A DNA stretch of 64,000 nucleotides from Prorocentrum cordatum (Eukaryota > Sar > Dinophyceae > Prorocentrales > Prorocentraceae), in NCBI GenBank assembly GCA_963575745.1, contig CAUYUJ010018482.1, forward strand, positions 740,588 to 804,587, given 5' to 3'. The notes under the pieces are model-generated. The model did not search any database and was not told where the DNA came from. It saw only the letters and a list, made by a program, of their open reading frames with translations. The translations under genes were made by a program, and so were the position numbers. Shown piece after piece: positions 1 to 10,479 of this stretch (the first letter of the stretch is position 1; each line of letters begins with the position of its first letter).

Positions 1-560
1 GAGGAGGAGGAGGGAGGAGGATGATAGGGAGAGAGAGGGAGGAGGAGGAGGAGGAGAGTATGAGGAGTGAGAAGGCGGAGGATGAGGCGGAAGAGGAAGG
101 GGAGGAGGAGGTCGACGACGAGGGCAGAGGGAGGAGAGGAGGCGGAGGAGTATGATGAGGAGGAGGAGGACGACGCGAGGGCAGAGGAGGAGTAGGAGGA
201 GGAGGAGGAGGAGGAGGAGGGAGGAGGAGGGGAGGAGCAGAAGAGGAGGAGGAGGAGGAGGAGGAGGAGGAGGAGGAGGAGGAGGAGAGGAGGGAGGAGG
301 AGATGGAGGAGGAGTAGGATGAGGAGGAGGAGGAGGAGGGGTGAGTAGGAGGAAAAGGAGGAGGAGGAGGAGGAGGAGGGAGAAAGGGAGGAGGAGGGAG
401 TCGGGGAGGAGGAGAGGAGGAGGGGGAGGAGGAGAGGAGGATGAGGACGGAAGGAGGAGGAGGAGGAGAGGAGGAGGAGGACGAGGAAGAGGAGGCGGAG
501 GATGAGGAGGGCCAGGAGGAGGAGGAGAAGGAGGAGGAGGAGGAGGAAAGACGGGATACC
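1..560. repeat. (GGA)n purine-rich microsatellite tract
   Basis: Nearly pure purine on the + strand for 560 bases, made of GGA/GAG triplets with many point interruptions. Any frame through it gives runs of Glu, Gly or Arg, or of Ser, Leu or Pro on the other strand, which should not be read as protein. Long purine/pyrimidine mirror tracts can form triplex DNA (known chemistry). Confidence 0.95.
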
Positions 561-1420
561 GCGTCGTCAAGACGTGACGACGGAGTGTTTTTGGTAGCGT
601 GTCGCTTCTTCGCCAGCGCAGTGGCTCTGCCTACCTAGCCGCCGACGCAACACAAGTTTTTGGCAGCGTTCGGCCTCTGGCGGCCGTCGCTGGGCCTGAG
701 GGCCATCAGGAGACGACTCGGGATGACTTACCGGTCCTGGGGAAGGGGTCGGGGCCTCCAGGGGTCCAGGCAGGTTGTGACAAGCACACGACGTCGGAAA
801 TCTGGGGAGGAGGGAGGAGGAGCATGAGCACGAGCTGCATTGTAAGCATTGCGGATGACAACACCAAGCAAGCACTTACAGGTGAGATGGCCGCTAAACC
901 AAGGCTGTCACGATTGTGCGCACCAGCTGGAAGCCCGCGATGTGGCACGTGGGGCCCACACAGAACTGCACAAACGCGCAACCCATCCCCCAACCGAGCT
1001 ATGTTTAATCCATTACATCCCAGCAACACATTGAAATACGGTAGAGTGAACTTGGGGGGTGGAGGCGTTGACCGATGAATGTGGCATGATTGTTCGCTAT
1101 ATTTTCCGAGGCCTGTAGTAGGCTCGAGGTGCTGAAAGTTTGGTCAATGCCAACGGCGCCCCCCGCGGACACCGCAACCCGAGACGTGGCACGCTGCGAA
1201 TGCACGGGATGGTGAAGGAAGACGTGACGAGACCCCCGGTCACGAATCTTGTGCAATGCAGGGTTCGCCACGACAAATTGAATGTCTGACCTTACACGTT
1301 CGCTCCGCTCTTCGCAAAGAGGGAAGAGGAGGGAGGATGATAATGGATGGGGGAAAGGGTGGGAGGAAGCGACGAGGAAGGAGTGACCGCATCGCGATGG
1401 GACTACACTCCGCCGTGGGT
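560..1420. other. No gene recognised
   Basis: Mixed-composition sequence between two GGA tracts. Short open frames exist on both strands but show no motif, no consistent codon bias and no splice-site context that I can support. Confidence 0.5.
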
Positions 1421-1423
1421 GGA

Positions 1424-1640
1424 GGGAAGAGGAGGAGGAGGAGGAGGAGGAGGAGGAGGTGGAGGANNNNNNNNNNNNNNNNNNNNNNNNNNNNNNNNNN
1501 NNNNNNNNNNNNNNNNNNNNNNNNNNNNNNNNNNNNNNNNNNNNNNNNNNNNNNNNNNNNNNNNNNGAGAAGGAGGAAGAGGAGTGAGAGGAGGAGGAGA
1601 AGGAGGAGGAGCAGGAGGAGGGGTAGGACAATGGAGGCAA
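1424..1640. repeat. (GGA)n tract interrupted by a scaffold gap
   Basis: GGA-rich sequence on both sides of 100 N. The assembler probably broke inside this microsatellite, so the true array length is unknown. Confidence 0.9.
1467..1566. other. Assembly gap (100 N)
   Basis: Exactly 100 ambiguous bases, the usual fixed-size placeholder for a gap of unknown length. Confidence 0.99.
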
Positions 1641-1653
1641 AGAAGGAAGAGCA

Positions 1654-1745
1654 CGTGTGTCGTGCCCTCACACTCTGGACGGCAGCCTACTTCCAATCTT
1701 GCATCATGCTACCCTCACACTCTGGACGGCAGTCTAGTTCTGATG
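1654..1745. repeat. Short direct duplication, about 43-bp unit
   Basis: CCCTCACACTCTGGACGGCAG occurs twice in tandem (around 1666 and 1709). No coding signal is associated. Confidence 0.7.
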
Positions 1746-1846
1746 TGCCCGCCAGTGGCTCTTTTTCCGATCGCATCCTGTCCAGGGCCTGCGTCCCGAA
1801 GGCGCCACGCCTAATGAGCTGTCGCAGTCCAGTATGAGGGGAAGGA

Positions 1847-2023
1847 TCGGCGGCGAGCCCAGGGGGGAACGTGAGAAGGGGCGGGCCTTCTCAGAAGCCC
1901 CAGACGTCCCCCGGCCTTCTGAGAATTGTTCAAAGCCTTCCCCGAAGACAGAAAACCTCTCCGAAGGCGCGAGGGTTTCTCAGAAGTCTCTCCTTGTCAC
2001 TTTCCCCCTCGCTCGCTGCCGAA
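1847..2023. mobile_element. Short TIR element, CGGCGGCGAGC family, copy 1
   Basis: Begins TCGGCGGCGAGCCC and ends CCCCTCGCTCGCTGCCGAA, an imperfect terminal inverted repeat. The interior is rich in CTTCTCAGAAGG-like palindromes. Copies with the same ends and interior lie at 16844-17032 and 30710-30912. About 180-200 bp with no coding capacity, so a non-autonomous MITE-like element is inferred. Confidence 0.65.
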
Positions 2024-2069
2024 AGGAGGGGTGATGAGCCGGACACTGCTCGAAGAAGGAAAACCAGAT

Positions 2070-2250
2070 CATCATTAAATGCTTTTCGCAGGTTCACGCG
2101 GATGTCTTAAGACGGCGTTGGACCCCCCTGTCGGCCCTTCCAGCGCCCCCATTGGCGCGCTCTGCGCGCCTGGGAGGGGGGGTCCAGCACCGATCAAAGA
2201 CGTCGGCACGAACCTCATAAAATGAATTGCTTACGCAGGTGTTTCGGCTC
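2070..2250. mobile_element. Diverged fold-back element, GCGCGC-core family
   Basis: Contains TTGGACCCCCC, a central GGCGCGCTCTGCGCGCC palindrome and GGGGGGGTCCAGCACCGATC, matching the core of the copies at 31741, 36168, 46540, 48323 and 52334. The outer arms are heavily diverged. Confidence 0.5.
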
Positions 2251-2840
2251 TTCTTAGGAAGGAGGAAGGAGGAACATAAGCTTTACGGTCTGTGCAGCGG
2301 GTGTGTTAGCTACAGGATGTGTCGCCGTTCCAGGGGGAGGACGAGGGCGAGAAAGACAGCTAGCAGGCTAGCAGGATGAGAGGCAGGAGGACAGAGGGGA
2401 TAAGAGGGAGGCGATGGAGGAGGTAGAGTATGATGAAGAGGAAGATCTCGGCCATCGTCTGTCGACCTCGAGTTGGTGACGACACAGTAGCATGAGAGTA
2501 AAGAGGTAATCTGGATAGCAACACAGCTGTAGCAATGGCACGGTTAGAAGTAGAAGCAGGAAGGCATGACCAAGCGTCTAAGTATCCACAACGATGCCAG
2601 CAACAACGCGATCCTGAGCTAACTCCACCCAATCTCAGAAATGCAACGCGTACATCGGCGCTGAGTCCGACAGAGTTGGCACCTGGTCGTGAAGGGTCGG
2701 CACGCCATGGGACTACGTCAGCCCGCTGAGGGACGGGATCAGTGGCTAACGCGAGACAGGTTGTGTACCTGTCTAACGGCTGGTGACACGTTTGGGAAAC
2801 GGTCAATTCGATTCACAGTGTGGTGTGCTAGGGAGTCAAC
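2250..2840. other. No gene recognised
   Basis: Unique-looking sequence. A 148-codon minus-strand frame (2360-2806) shows no domain, and its C-terminal hydrophobic end comes from purine-rich DNA. I do not call it. Confidence 0.4.
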
Positions 2841-2844
2841 GTCC

Positions 2845-3210
2845 AGCCCGACGTCCTAACCGATTCCCCACCCGACGCCCTACCCGACGCCCTACCCGAC
2901 GCCCTACCCAATGCCGATCCCGACGCCGAACCCCACGCCGAACCCGACGCTGAACCCGATGCCGTACCCGACGCCGTATACGACGCCGCATCCGACACCG
3001 TACCCGACGCCGTACCCGACGCCGCATCCGACGCCGCATCCGACACCGTACCCGACGCCGTACCCGACGCCGTGCCCGACGCCGTACCCAACCCTTTTCA
3101 CGACGCCCTGTCAGACGTGTTTTCTGACGGCCTTGCCTTCCCGACGCCCTTCCCGACGTTTTTCCCAACGCTTGTGCCGACTGCATTGCCGACGGCCTTC
3201 CCGACGCCCA
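2845..3210. repeat. Minisatellite of 6/12-bp CCCGAC-GCCGTA units
   Basis: Units such as CCCGACGCCGTA repeat about 25-30 times with drift. In two + strand frames this reads as PTPYPTP-like or PDAVPDA-like repeats. It ends about 70 bases before the decayed exon at 3283, so it may once have coded a low-complexity linker of that protein (inference). Confidence 0.85.
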
Positions 3211-3282
3211 GCCCGACGCATCCCTCAGGTTGTGTCCGCCTGCAGCTTCCATCACGGGCGGAGCCGGCGCTGGCGTGGATGC

Positions 3283-3800
3283 CGTTGGCGCCTCCCACTT
3301 TCAAACTGTTCACGGCGAGCGGTTCGATTTGATTAAGGTGGGGAAACACGTTCTGATAAGCATCCCCCGTGGAATGAGCGCTGAAGACGCTTTGCTTCCT
3401 GCTGCAAGCCGATGCGCGCCGATTGCGTGGGCATTCCACGGACATGGACTTCAGGAGGTGAACGTTACAGGGTCGTGGGCAGAGGCTGAACAAGTGGAAG
3501 GGTATCCCTACCACGCATCGCGAAGTGCAGCCATGATTCCGCAGTGGGTCGCGTCTGGTACGGTTCAGCTGAAAGTGGGCCACGGACGTACTGACAGTGG
3601 CCTTCTGTATGAAGATTGTTTATGTGAAGCATTTGGGGTGAGCAGGGTTTGCCGTTGGAGGCTTGCTGGGGGAGGACGACCACAAAGACAAGATGGTTTC
3701 CCCAGCGGCATGTACGACGCGTGTGTTTCCTTCGGGTGCCTGGTGGGATGCACACGGCCCTAGCCCCACTGGGGCCTCAGTTGCTGTAGCGAGCTTCGCC
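3283..3800 (+). pseudogene. Decayed exon of a dinoflagellate-type secreted-protein family (GERFD/IPRG domain)
   Basis: Recognisable blocks occur in order but in alternating frames. [20 protein letters not shown] (about 3307-3366) is in one frame. LLQADARRLRGHSTDMDF (about 3398-3450) is in the next. EVNVTGSWAEA and QLKVGHGRTDSGLLY return to the first frame (to about 3610). YVKHLG, a TGA, then AGFAVGGLLGEDDHKDK (about 3619-3690) is in the other frame. I recognise this block order from memory as a family abundant in dinoflagellate gene sets; its function is unknown to me. At least three frame changes and an internal stop mark it as a pseudogene unless introns are hidden. The Pro/Thr-type repeat just upstream is consistent with a linker. 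Confidence 0.6.
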
Positions 3801-4048
3801 TGACGGTGGCTATACATACCGTGGTATTGCTCTTGATCTCCCGCTCCTCGAGGAAAACGGCCTTCGTCGTCATCATTCTCCGAACAGTGCTTGCGCTTAG
3901 GGGTTCTTACTTGCTTTCTGGGCAACGGGCCCGCGTGCGGGCCCGGCGGCCCTGTTCCCGTCCGTCGCCGCCTCATTTTTCCAAATTAAAGGGTTGCTTG
4001 CGGGCTGGGCGACCCCGTTCCCGTCCGTCGCCGCACCTATACAGTAGT
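3800..4048. other. No gene recognised
   Basis: Contains two partial repeats of CCCGTTCCCGTCCGTCGCCGC around 3952 and 4013, otherwise nothing supportable. Confidence 0.4.
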
Positions 4049-4432
4049 TTACACCACAAAAGCTCACGCCACGCAGACTGCACCACGTAGCTGGCACCAC
4101 GTAGCTTGCACCACGTAGATTGCACCAACTAGATTCCACCACGTAGGGTGCACCGAAGAGCTTGCACCACATAGCACACACTACACAGTTTGCACCACCT
4201 GGCCTTCACCACACAGATTGCACCACCTAGCTTGCACCACATAGCTCACACCACATAGCTTGCACCATGTTTATAGCGCTACATAGCTTGCTCCACAATG
4301 CTTGCACCACATAGCTTGGACCACACAGCTTGCACCACGCACATGGTACCACGTAGAATGCACCGCATAGTGCGCACCACATAGCTTGCTACGCATAGCT
4401 TGCACAACGCAGCTTGCACCGCATGGTCTCAC
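4049..4432. repeat. Minisatellite, about 14-15-bp units (TTGCACCACATAGC)
   Basis: About 25 degenerate units of GCTTGCACCACRTA run for nearly 400 bases. The period drifts between 11 and 16 bp, which rules out a clean coding repeat. Confidence 0.9.
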
Positions 4433-4439
4433 CACTGAG

Positions 4440-6260
4440 CTTGCAAGTCCAACGCGTAATCAATGTTTGGGGTCCACGCCGACTAGCAGTGAGGGGGCCC
4501 CGAGATGCGAGAGGCCACCGGCCGGGGGCCGCGCTGTCAAAGCCACCAGAGGTGCCGCAAGGGGCGACCGCGGACGAGCTGCGAGGCGCGATGGGAGGCG
4601 GGCATCCGAGAGGCCGACCTCCCACACACGGCGCGCTTCTCTGCGTCGCTCTGCGCAGCAGGCGCTGGCACGCCCCCGCTCCGAGCCTTCTTGGGGCTAT
4701 TCCCAGTCCTCCCCCGCCAGCCGGGGGGCCGGAATTCGGCCGATTTGAACACCGAGGGAGAGGGCATAAAGGGGCAACGTCAGGGAGCCCAATCGCCAAT
4801 TCATTGCCGATAGGTGGCCGAAAGCCCGCCCCGCCCAGTACCGTGCGGTTTCTTGGCTATCGGGGGCCCATCGTCGATCTATCGGCGATCCGATCCCAGG
4901 TAGAGGTAGATGCTCCCCCCCTTGAGCCGGTCCCCCCCTCATCGCTCCCCCTCGGGAAGGTGGGTGCAGGACGAGGAGAAGGGGGGAAAGCACGATCATG
5001 TCGGATTGCCGCTGTGATTCGGCGCTCGGCTGGTCAGCGTGCGGCGTGAAGGTGTGGCAGTCCACAAGTTGACGAAATCGGCACGGGTATCCAGACGACG
5101 GGGCTGGGAGAGGAGGGGCGAGGAAGGGACGAGGAGGCAGGGAGGAGGAGAAGGACCATCTGGGCCCTCTTGCTCAAGTTCTTCCACCGTGCAGGGGCTG
5201 GCGGTGGCGGAGCCAGCGTGCGCCGCGGCCCTGCCTGCTCGCGGCCAGGCGGAAGAACGTTCGATGTGGACGGCGAGATGCCGTACGGAGATCTGGAGCC
5301 GTTTGGCCGCGAAGACACGGCCGCGGACCGACCGCGTGCGTGCCGCGCCTTCTGCTCTCCCGGCGGGCAGCAGGTCTCTCGCGGACCGGGCGCGGGAAGT
5401 TGGCCCGGTGTGGCGCGGAAGGCGTGAGATTTCCACGCGTATGTTGCGCTGTACCGTCTTGTCGATACGCCTGCTGGGGAGCGAGGGAGAGATAGAGAGA
5501 GAGGGAAGAGAGGACAACACAACCAACAACAAACAGAGAGTGAGAGAGAACCAACGGATACACATATACTAATTTATATATACGCATATATACAATGAGA
5601 GAGGGAGAGAAAGAGAGAGAGAGAGAGAGAAAGGGGGCGAACGACAGACAGAGAGACAGAGAACACAAGCTGAGCACTCTGATCGCACCACGTCGAGTCC
5701 ACCGCGAATGACTCGTTTACTGGAACACAGGAGTCCCGTGCGCCCCTGTGGCGCCAGAGCGCATGCTTGAACGAGCGCGCGCGCTCACAGCGGTGCGCCC
5801 CTCGCAGCGCACGCGGAGGAACGAAGCACGCGCGGAGGCAAGAAGCTGACGAGCAATTGCGTCGTGAGCGCACTTTGTTCGGTTAGTCAGCTAATCAGGG
5901 GCATTCATATGTTACAGTGGAAGCCCATGCCAAGAAACACCCTGCTTGCCTCCAGGGTGCCCTGGATTTCTTGGGTTTCGACGGTTTTGCTGCGGAATTC
6001 GTGACGTTCCCACACCAAAAATCAGTGGACGTCCTGGGGTCTTAGGGTTAAGTTTCTTGTGGAAGGTGTCTTGTGGTCGAGCTCCTACTGTATGTTAGCC
6101 AGCTTGGACCCCAAACAGTGATTTATGCAATCTCTGCGGTGCACGATAAGTGATGCAATCACTGTGGTGCAATATAGGTTGCGCACAGAGCAATGCAAGG
6201 CGGCGTGATGCGGGGAAAAGCTGCGCAGCGCACCGCAAAAGTATGAAATGCGATGCAATC
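4440..6260. other. No gene recognised; includes (TA/GA) simple repeat at about 5575-5635
   Basis: GC-rich sequence to 5460, then A-rich low-complexity DNA with TATATACGCATATATA and (GAGA)n near 5575-5635, then mixed sequence. Overlapping open frames on both strands are those expected in GC-rich DNA and have no motif. Confidence 0.5.
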
Positions 6261-6304
6261 CTCCTCCTCCTCCTCCTCCTCCTCCTCCTCCTCCTCCTCC
6301 TCCT
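6261..6304. repeat. (CTC)n microsatellite
   Basis: About fifteen uninterrupted CTC triplets. Confidence 0.95.
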
Positions 6305-6500
6305 TCCTAGCACCAAGCAAGTCCTGGGCGCCTCTGGGGGGCCTCTTCGCGGTCTCTGGGGGGCCTCCCTGCACCAGACAGCTCTGTGGGCCGGTTCGGG
6401 CCCCCCCCTTCCCTGCCAGGGCCGATGCTGCATGATTGGTTGGCTGCGGGAGCAGTCGCGCGGGGAGCCCTGGGAGCGCCCAGCGGCGCCGGGGCCAGCC

Positions 6501-6669
6501 TACACCTTAGGCGATGCTTAAGAAAACCTAAGTTTTCGGCCAGAGTCTCGATTATTCTTAACGTTTCAATGTAAATCTTGAGATTTTACCAGAAAGGTTG
6601 GGTTTTTATTCAAGTTCGGAGACTATGAATTTCTGAACCCATGATTTCTTAAGCATTTCGCAGGGTGTA
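6501..6669. mobile_element. 169-bp TIR element with TA target site, copy 1
   Basis: Starts TACACCTTAGGCGATGCTTA and ends CATTTCGCAGGGTGTA. The ends form an imperfect inverted repeat of about 25 bp sharing ATGCTTAAGAAA. TA at both ends is consistent with a TA target duplication. Copies at 11738, 55330 and 58471 have exactly the same 169-bp span. No coding capacity, so a Stowaway/Tc1-mariner-like MITE is inferred. Confidence 0.85.
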
Positions 6670-7300
6670 GAATCTGGGCCTTTGGGGAGCATTTGCGGGA
6701 TTCGATGCAGAAGTGTCGATGGGACCCGAGAACATTTGGCCTTTTTCAGGCTCGCAGGTATTGAGACCGCCCAATCGGGTCTGATAATTCGTCTCGAGGC
6801 CGTTCTTGATCGGCACGCTGGCGGAGCATGGTGAGGGCACGTGCGAATTGTGCACGTATGGTCTGGGCGCGTTCGAGTGTTGTGTGCAGGATACGTAGGC
6901 ATGTGGCTTCCGAATGGAGTCAGCACCTTCTAGAACACTAGTTCTGTTTATGCGGACAAGGGCTTTCCACATATGAGACACGTTCGGGGTTCCTCCCGCG
7001 CGCGCGCGCCCGCGCTGTCGATTTGTAGGAGCTCACGGGCAGCTCTATCCTGGAGAGCGACCAGATGGTGGACCAGCTTGAGAGGGCTGAGGTCGCGGAG
7101 GAGAAGCGTGCTGTCTTCCGGGCGCTCACCAGGAGGGGCACGGTTCAATCAACGACCTCTCCATTCCAATGGCACGGCCAACGCCAGCACAGCTCTGTGG
7201 CCGATTAGTGCATTCGTCATTCTCCCATGATGCCCCGAACGCAGGGGTCGCTCACCACTTCAAAACACAAGCACGGCATCAGGCCCTAGAGTCAACATTG
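6670..7300. other. No gene recognised
   Basis: Mixed sequence with (CG)n at about 7000. A short coding-looking stretch at about 7030-7165 is discussed among the rejected items. Confidence 0.4.
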
Positions 7301-7304
7301 ATGG

Positions 7305-7480
7305 TAAGGCTGATCGACTTCCCAAGGGCACCATTGCATCCTTGCCTCTTCGGTTATTGTTGGTCCATCCTTAACCACTCTCGATGGCCAGCCCCGCTCG
7401 AAAATCCCCAGCATGTGCGCCCAAGGCCCTTGCATCCTTACCGCGCATCCTTGCTATCAGTTTTGACTGTGTGGTTCAAT
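7305..7480. repeat. Interspersed repeat (CCCAAGGGCACC family), copy 1
   Basis: Shares with 7563-7720 and 13275-13460 the order CCCAAGGG-ACC, TGCATCCNTGCCTCYTCGGT, CCACTCTCGATGGCC-like sequence and CTTGCATCCTTACCGCGC. Identity is partial. No terminal inverted repeat was seen. Confidence 0.65.
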
Positions 7481-7562
7481 CAGTGGCGGATCAGGGGTCG
7501 GTCCAAACAGCTGGGCGTCGCTTTTGCCTCTTGGGAGGGCGCGCGCAGGGTACAGTCGAAAC

Positions 7563-7720
7563 CGATGGTAAGATTGGGTAACCTTCCCAAGGGCACCAGT
7601 GCATCCATGCCTCCTCGGTACATCCTTAACCCCTTCCGGCCAGCCCCACTCGAAAAGCTCAAACATGGGCATTCCAAGGGCTTGGATCCTTACTTCGCAT
7701 CCTGACAAATCATCTTTGAT
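7563..7720. repeat. Interspersed repeat (CCCAAGGGCACC family), copy 2
   Basis: Second copy in the same orientation, about 110 bases after copy 1. It runs from GGTAAGATTGGGTAACC through TTGGATCCTTACTTCGCATC. Confidence 0.65.
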
Positions 7721-7829
7721 TATAATCTGAGCAGGGCCCGCCCTCTGTGGGTGGCTTGCGGGGCCGCCGCGCTCCCGAGTACCACGCACAAGGGCCCCGA
7801 GGGTACTGTGTCGAGGGGTTCGTGTAATG

Positions 7830-8010
7830 TCAGAGGAAGAGATGGTACCCACATCGATACCCTCCCACACGTTTTCCCCTTTGGGGGCCTCCTGGCAAGC
7901 CCTCGTCGCCTCTGCTGGATTCGCCTTGAACTCCTCGTCAGAACGCACCCCAGGAGAGGTCCGGAGAATAGCGGTACCAGCATCTTTGGGCCTCCCCATG
8001 ATGATCGCCA
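7830..8010. repeat. Interspersed repeat (AGAACGCACCCCAGGAG family), copy 1
   Basis: Shared blocks are GGTACCCACA, the run beginning CGTTTTCCC, CCTCGTCGCC-CTGGAT and AGAACGCACCCCAGGAGAGG. Other copies are at 10480-10650 and 43680-43850. GGTACC occurs near both ends of copies 1 and 2, hinting at short inverted ends. Confidence 0.65.
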
Positions 8011-8960
8011 TGATGATCGGAAGGATGCGTACGATGATCTAATGATTCGTGTAAAGATCGCCGTCGTGTGCGAACGAGGCCCCACCCCCTCACAGAACAT
8101 CAGTACGGTGCATAGGGCGCCAGTCTTGTGTTCAGCATGGTGGCGTCTTGCTTCCGACATCTGACTGGATTGCCTCGTGCGAGAGATGTTCGTCGCCCGG
8201 CTCTATCCTGCTTCTTTCTCCTGGCTCCCATTCTCCTTACTCCTCCCTTCTCCCTCCCCCTCTTCCCATTCCTCCCCACCCTCGCTTCCTCCCAAAATTT
8301 CCCTTCCTTTCCCTCTGTCCACCCTGCTCCCTCCTCCATTCCTCAAGGGATGGCAGTGAAGCTGAGAGATTGAGCGCATGCGGAGTAATCGTGGCCAAGG
8401 AGCCGTTATGGTTTTGGATTGGGCGGGTCGACCAATCTTCAGTCTTCGCTGTCATAGCATGTGATGCTCCCTCCATCCCTCCCCCGTCCCTCCTCCTTCC
8501 CTCCTGTCCTCCCCTCTGCGCAGGCTCCGCGGCGCCGCCATCACGTCCTTCGACGGCATCGCGCGCTCGCAGGATCCCGCCGACCCGCGCCAGCCAGCCC
8601 CCCCTTGTCGTTCCCCCTCAACATGGGGGTGGTGCCGATTGAGCCCCCCCCCTGCCTTCCATCTTATTGTTGATCGCCCTGCTGGTGGGACTCGAACAGC
8701 TCTCAAGCACAAGCGCATCAAACACATATGAAGTCGGGGGTGGGGGCGTGATGCGCCAAACGCAAGCATTGATTTCAGCACTGCGGGAGGGATCGGGGAG
8801 GAGGCAGATGTGAAGCTTACTACGGCTAAGCAGCATGAGTTTACCCAGTACCTCAGCTAATCTTCCACAGCAGGACGAGTCGCGAAACAATATCACACAC
8901 AGGGCAACGTTGCCGATAGAGCAGGGAGAAGCGGAGAGTTGGAGGATAAGGTTCAAGCGT
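8010..8960. other. No gene recognised; pyrimidine-rich segments
   Basis: CT-rich stretches (8215-8345, 8461-8520) alternate with mixed sequence. No coding motif. Confidence 0.5.
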
Positions 8961-9225
8961 AGAGTAGGTCAATGGAAAGGAGGATGATGAGTGGGAAGAG
9001 AAGCAGGAGGAGGAGGAGGTCATCATAAGGAGCAGGATACTGATGAGAAGTAAGGGGGAGGAGTAGAGGGGAGATGAGGACACCGATTTGGTGGTGGAAG
9101 AGAAGCAACACCAGGAGCAGAGGAAAGGGGAAACGTAAGTGGCGGAGCAGGAAAATGATGAAAGAAACAAGAGGAAGGGGAAACAAAGGTGGAGGAAGAG
9201 GGGGTGAAGGCGAGAGGTCAGTTCA
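8960..9225. repeat. Purine-rich (AG) low-complexity tract
   Basis: Irregular GGA/GAA-rich sequence without a fixed unit. Minus-strand frames through it give Phe/Ser/Leu-rich hydrophobic runs that are compositional. Confidence 0.7.
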
Positions 9226-9594
9226 GGTAGAGCCTTGCACCAGACGGTGCGTACGCAGAGAAACAGTGGGTATCAACTCACTCTCCAGCTTCTGACAAGC
9301 AGCTCCCGCTCGAGTGCTGCACGGCCCTCTGGGCAGAAGTAGACAGCGAGACGCGCGTGCGAGCTGGCAACTCCCATGCACTTGCACTTTACGGGAAGTG
9401 GGGAGGAGTGGAAACACGACCCGAAAGGGGAGGGGGTGGGGCCAGACCTGCGGGGGGGCAGCCAGAGCCCCTCCCAGGACAAGGTCAGAAGCCCGGTCGG
9501 ATGAAGCCAGATCTTGGCCAACACGCATTATGAATATCTGGGGCGATCGGAATGAGGATGGAAATGATGGGCACCAAGACCGACAAGAGGTCCT

Positions 9595-9692
9595 GTTCCT
9601 TGTGAGCAGGGCTCGCTGTCGGTGTCGCCGCGGGCGTTGTCCACTTGAGGCAGAAGGCCGCCCGCCCAACTGCAGCCGATGCTGGTTTGGGG
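9595..9692. repeat. Interspersed repeat shared with 45635-45725
   Basis: Both copies contain GCTCGYYGTCG, CGCGGGCGT and GCCGATGCYGGTTTGGGGC in the same order over about 85 bases. Confidence 0.6.
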
Positions 9693-9699
9693 CAGCATC

Positions 9700-9870
9700 T
9701 CACCACCCACCAAACCACCCCAACCCAACCCGAAGGCCCAAATTTATCCTCGATTTCCAGTGGGGGGGGGTCGGGGAACATTGAAAAAGCACATGGAATC
9801 CGTACCCCCCCCCAACCCGAAATTCGAGTCAAATTCGGGTCTTCGGGTTGGGTTGGGGTGGTCTGGTAGG
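9700..9870. mobile_element. Fold-back element with ACCACCCCAACCCAACCCGA arms
   Basis: The left arm has ACCACCCCAACCCAACCCGA (about 9715) and the right arm has its reverse complement, TCGGGTTGGGTTGGGGTGGT (about 9843). Further weaker pairing continues inward. A single copy is seen, so mobility is inferred from structure only. Confidence 0.6.
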
Positions 9871-10164
9871 TAGTCAGCATCTGCTGTTGGGCGTCGTGCT
9901 CGCGCTTTCCGCACCCGTCTCGGGCGTCCGGGCACCAGGCCACCCCGAGAGGGCGCGGGGACGCCCGTGCTTTTTTCGCGCCGCGGCCCGGGCCGGGGTG
10001 CTGCCCCTCTCCAGGGCTCGGGGCTCGAGAGACGGGGCTCGGACGTGTGTTTTTTTTTTTTTGCTGAGGACCATCGAGGAGCATCCTGGACCATTTGGCG
10101 AAAGAGCCACGCACGAAACCGAAAAAATCGCAGGGAATGGACGTCCGAGCGATGGCGAGGGGGT

Positions 10165-10310
10165 CAGTCAGCGCGCCGGATCTTGCAGGATCCTGTAGGG
10201 CCAGGGTCGCATTGACCCGGGCTTGGGCGCAGGATCCTGCAGGATCCTGCAGGATCTTGCAGGATCCCGCAACGCCTGACTGACCCGGTTTGCATTGACC
10301 CGGGTCAGTG
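10165..10310. repeat. Tandem 10/11-mer (TGCAGGATCC) block
   Basis: GCAGGATCCTGCAGGATCCT-type units lie beside GACCCGGG-rich sequence. A related block with the same order (GCGCCGGATCTTGC, then GACCCGGGC, then CCTGCAGGATCC) lies at 47310-47410. Confidence 0.75.
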
Positions 10311-10479
10311 AGTTCCCGAAGGGTGGTCCCACGGGGGCGCGAACGAAATGATCGCGCACCGCGCACCGCGGGGCGCGACAGGTGCGAAGTCCGGGTGACT
10401 TGGTCGACACTCATCGTCGGCGTTGGTTCCGGCAGGCCCAGGACGAGGATCAGTTACTTCAGAGCGTTCCAGAACTCAG

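Noticed and set aside
441-638. Glu-rich open frame at the left edge
   Set aside because: Entirely within the GGA tract; composition alone keeps the frame open.
2911-3101. PTPYPTP-type repeat as an intact protein
   Set aside because: The minisatellite is open in several frames on both strands; only a possible relict linker of the neighbouring decayed exon.
4049-4432. CRISPR-like array
   Set aside because: Units of 11-16 bp with drifting period and no spacers; an ordinary minisatellite in a eukaryotic context.
4921-4928. Spliced-leader-like octamer CTTGAGCC
   Set aside because: Chance match; no element or gene start next to it.
7030-7165. Coding-looking + strand stretch (ELTGSSILESDQMVDQLE, then RAVFRALTRRGTV)
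   Set aside because: About 45 codons with a faint resemblance to dynein heavy chain spacing. Too short, no splice context, not supportable.
8640-8720. tRNA-like GTTCGAGTCCCACC on the minus strand
   Set aside because: Looks like a T-arm, but the T-stem does not pair, and no D-arm, anticodon arm or acceptor stem fits around it.
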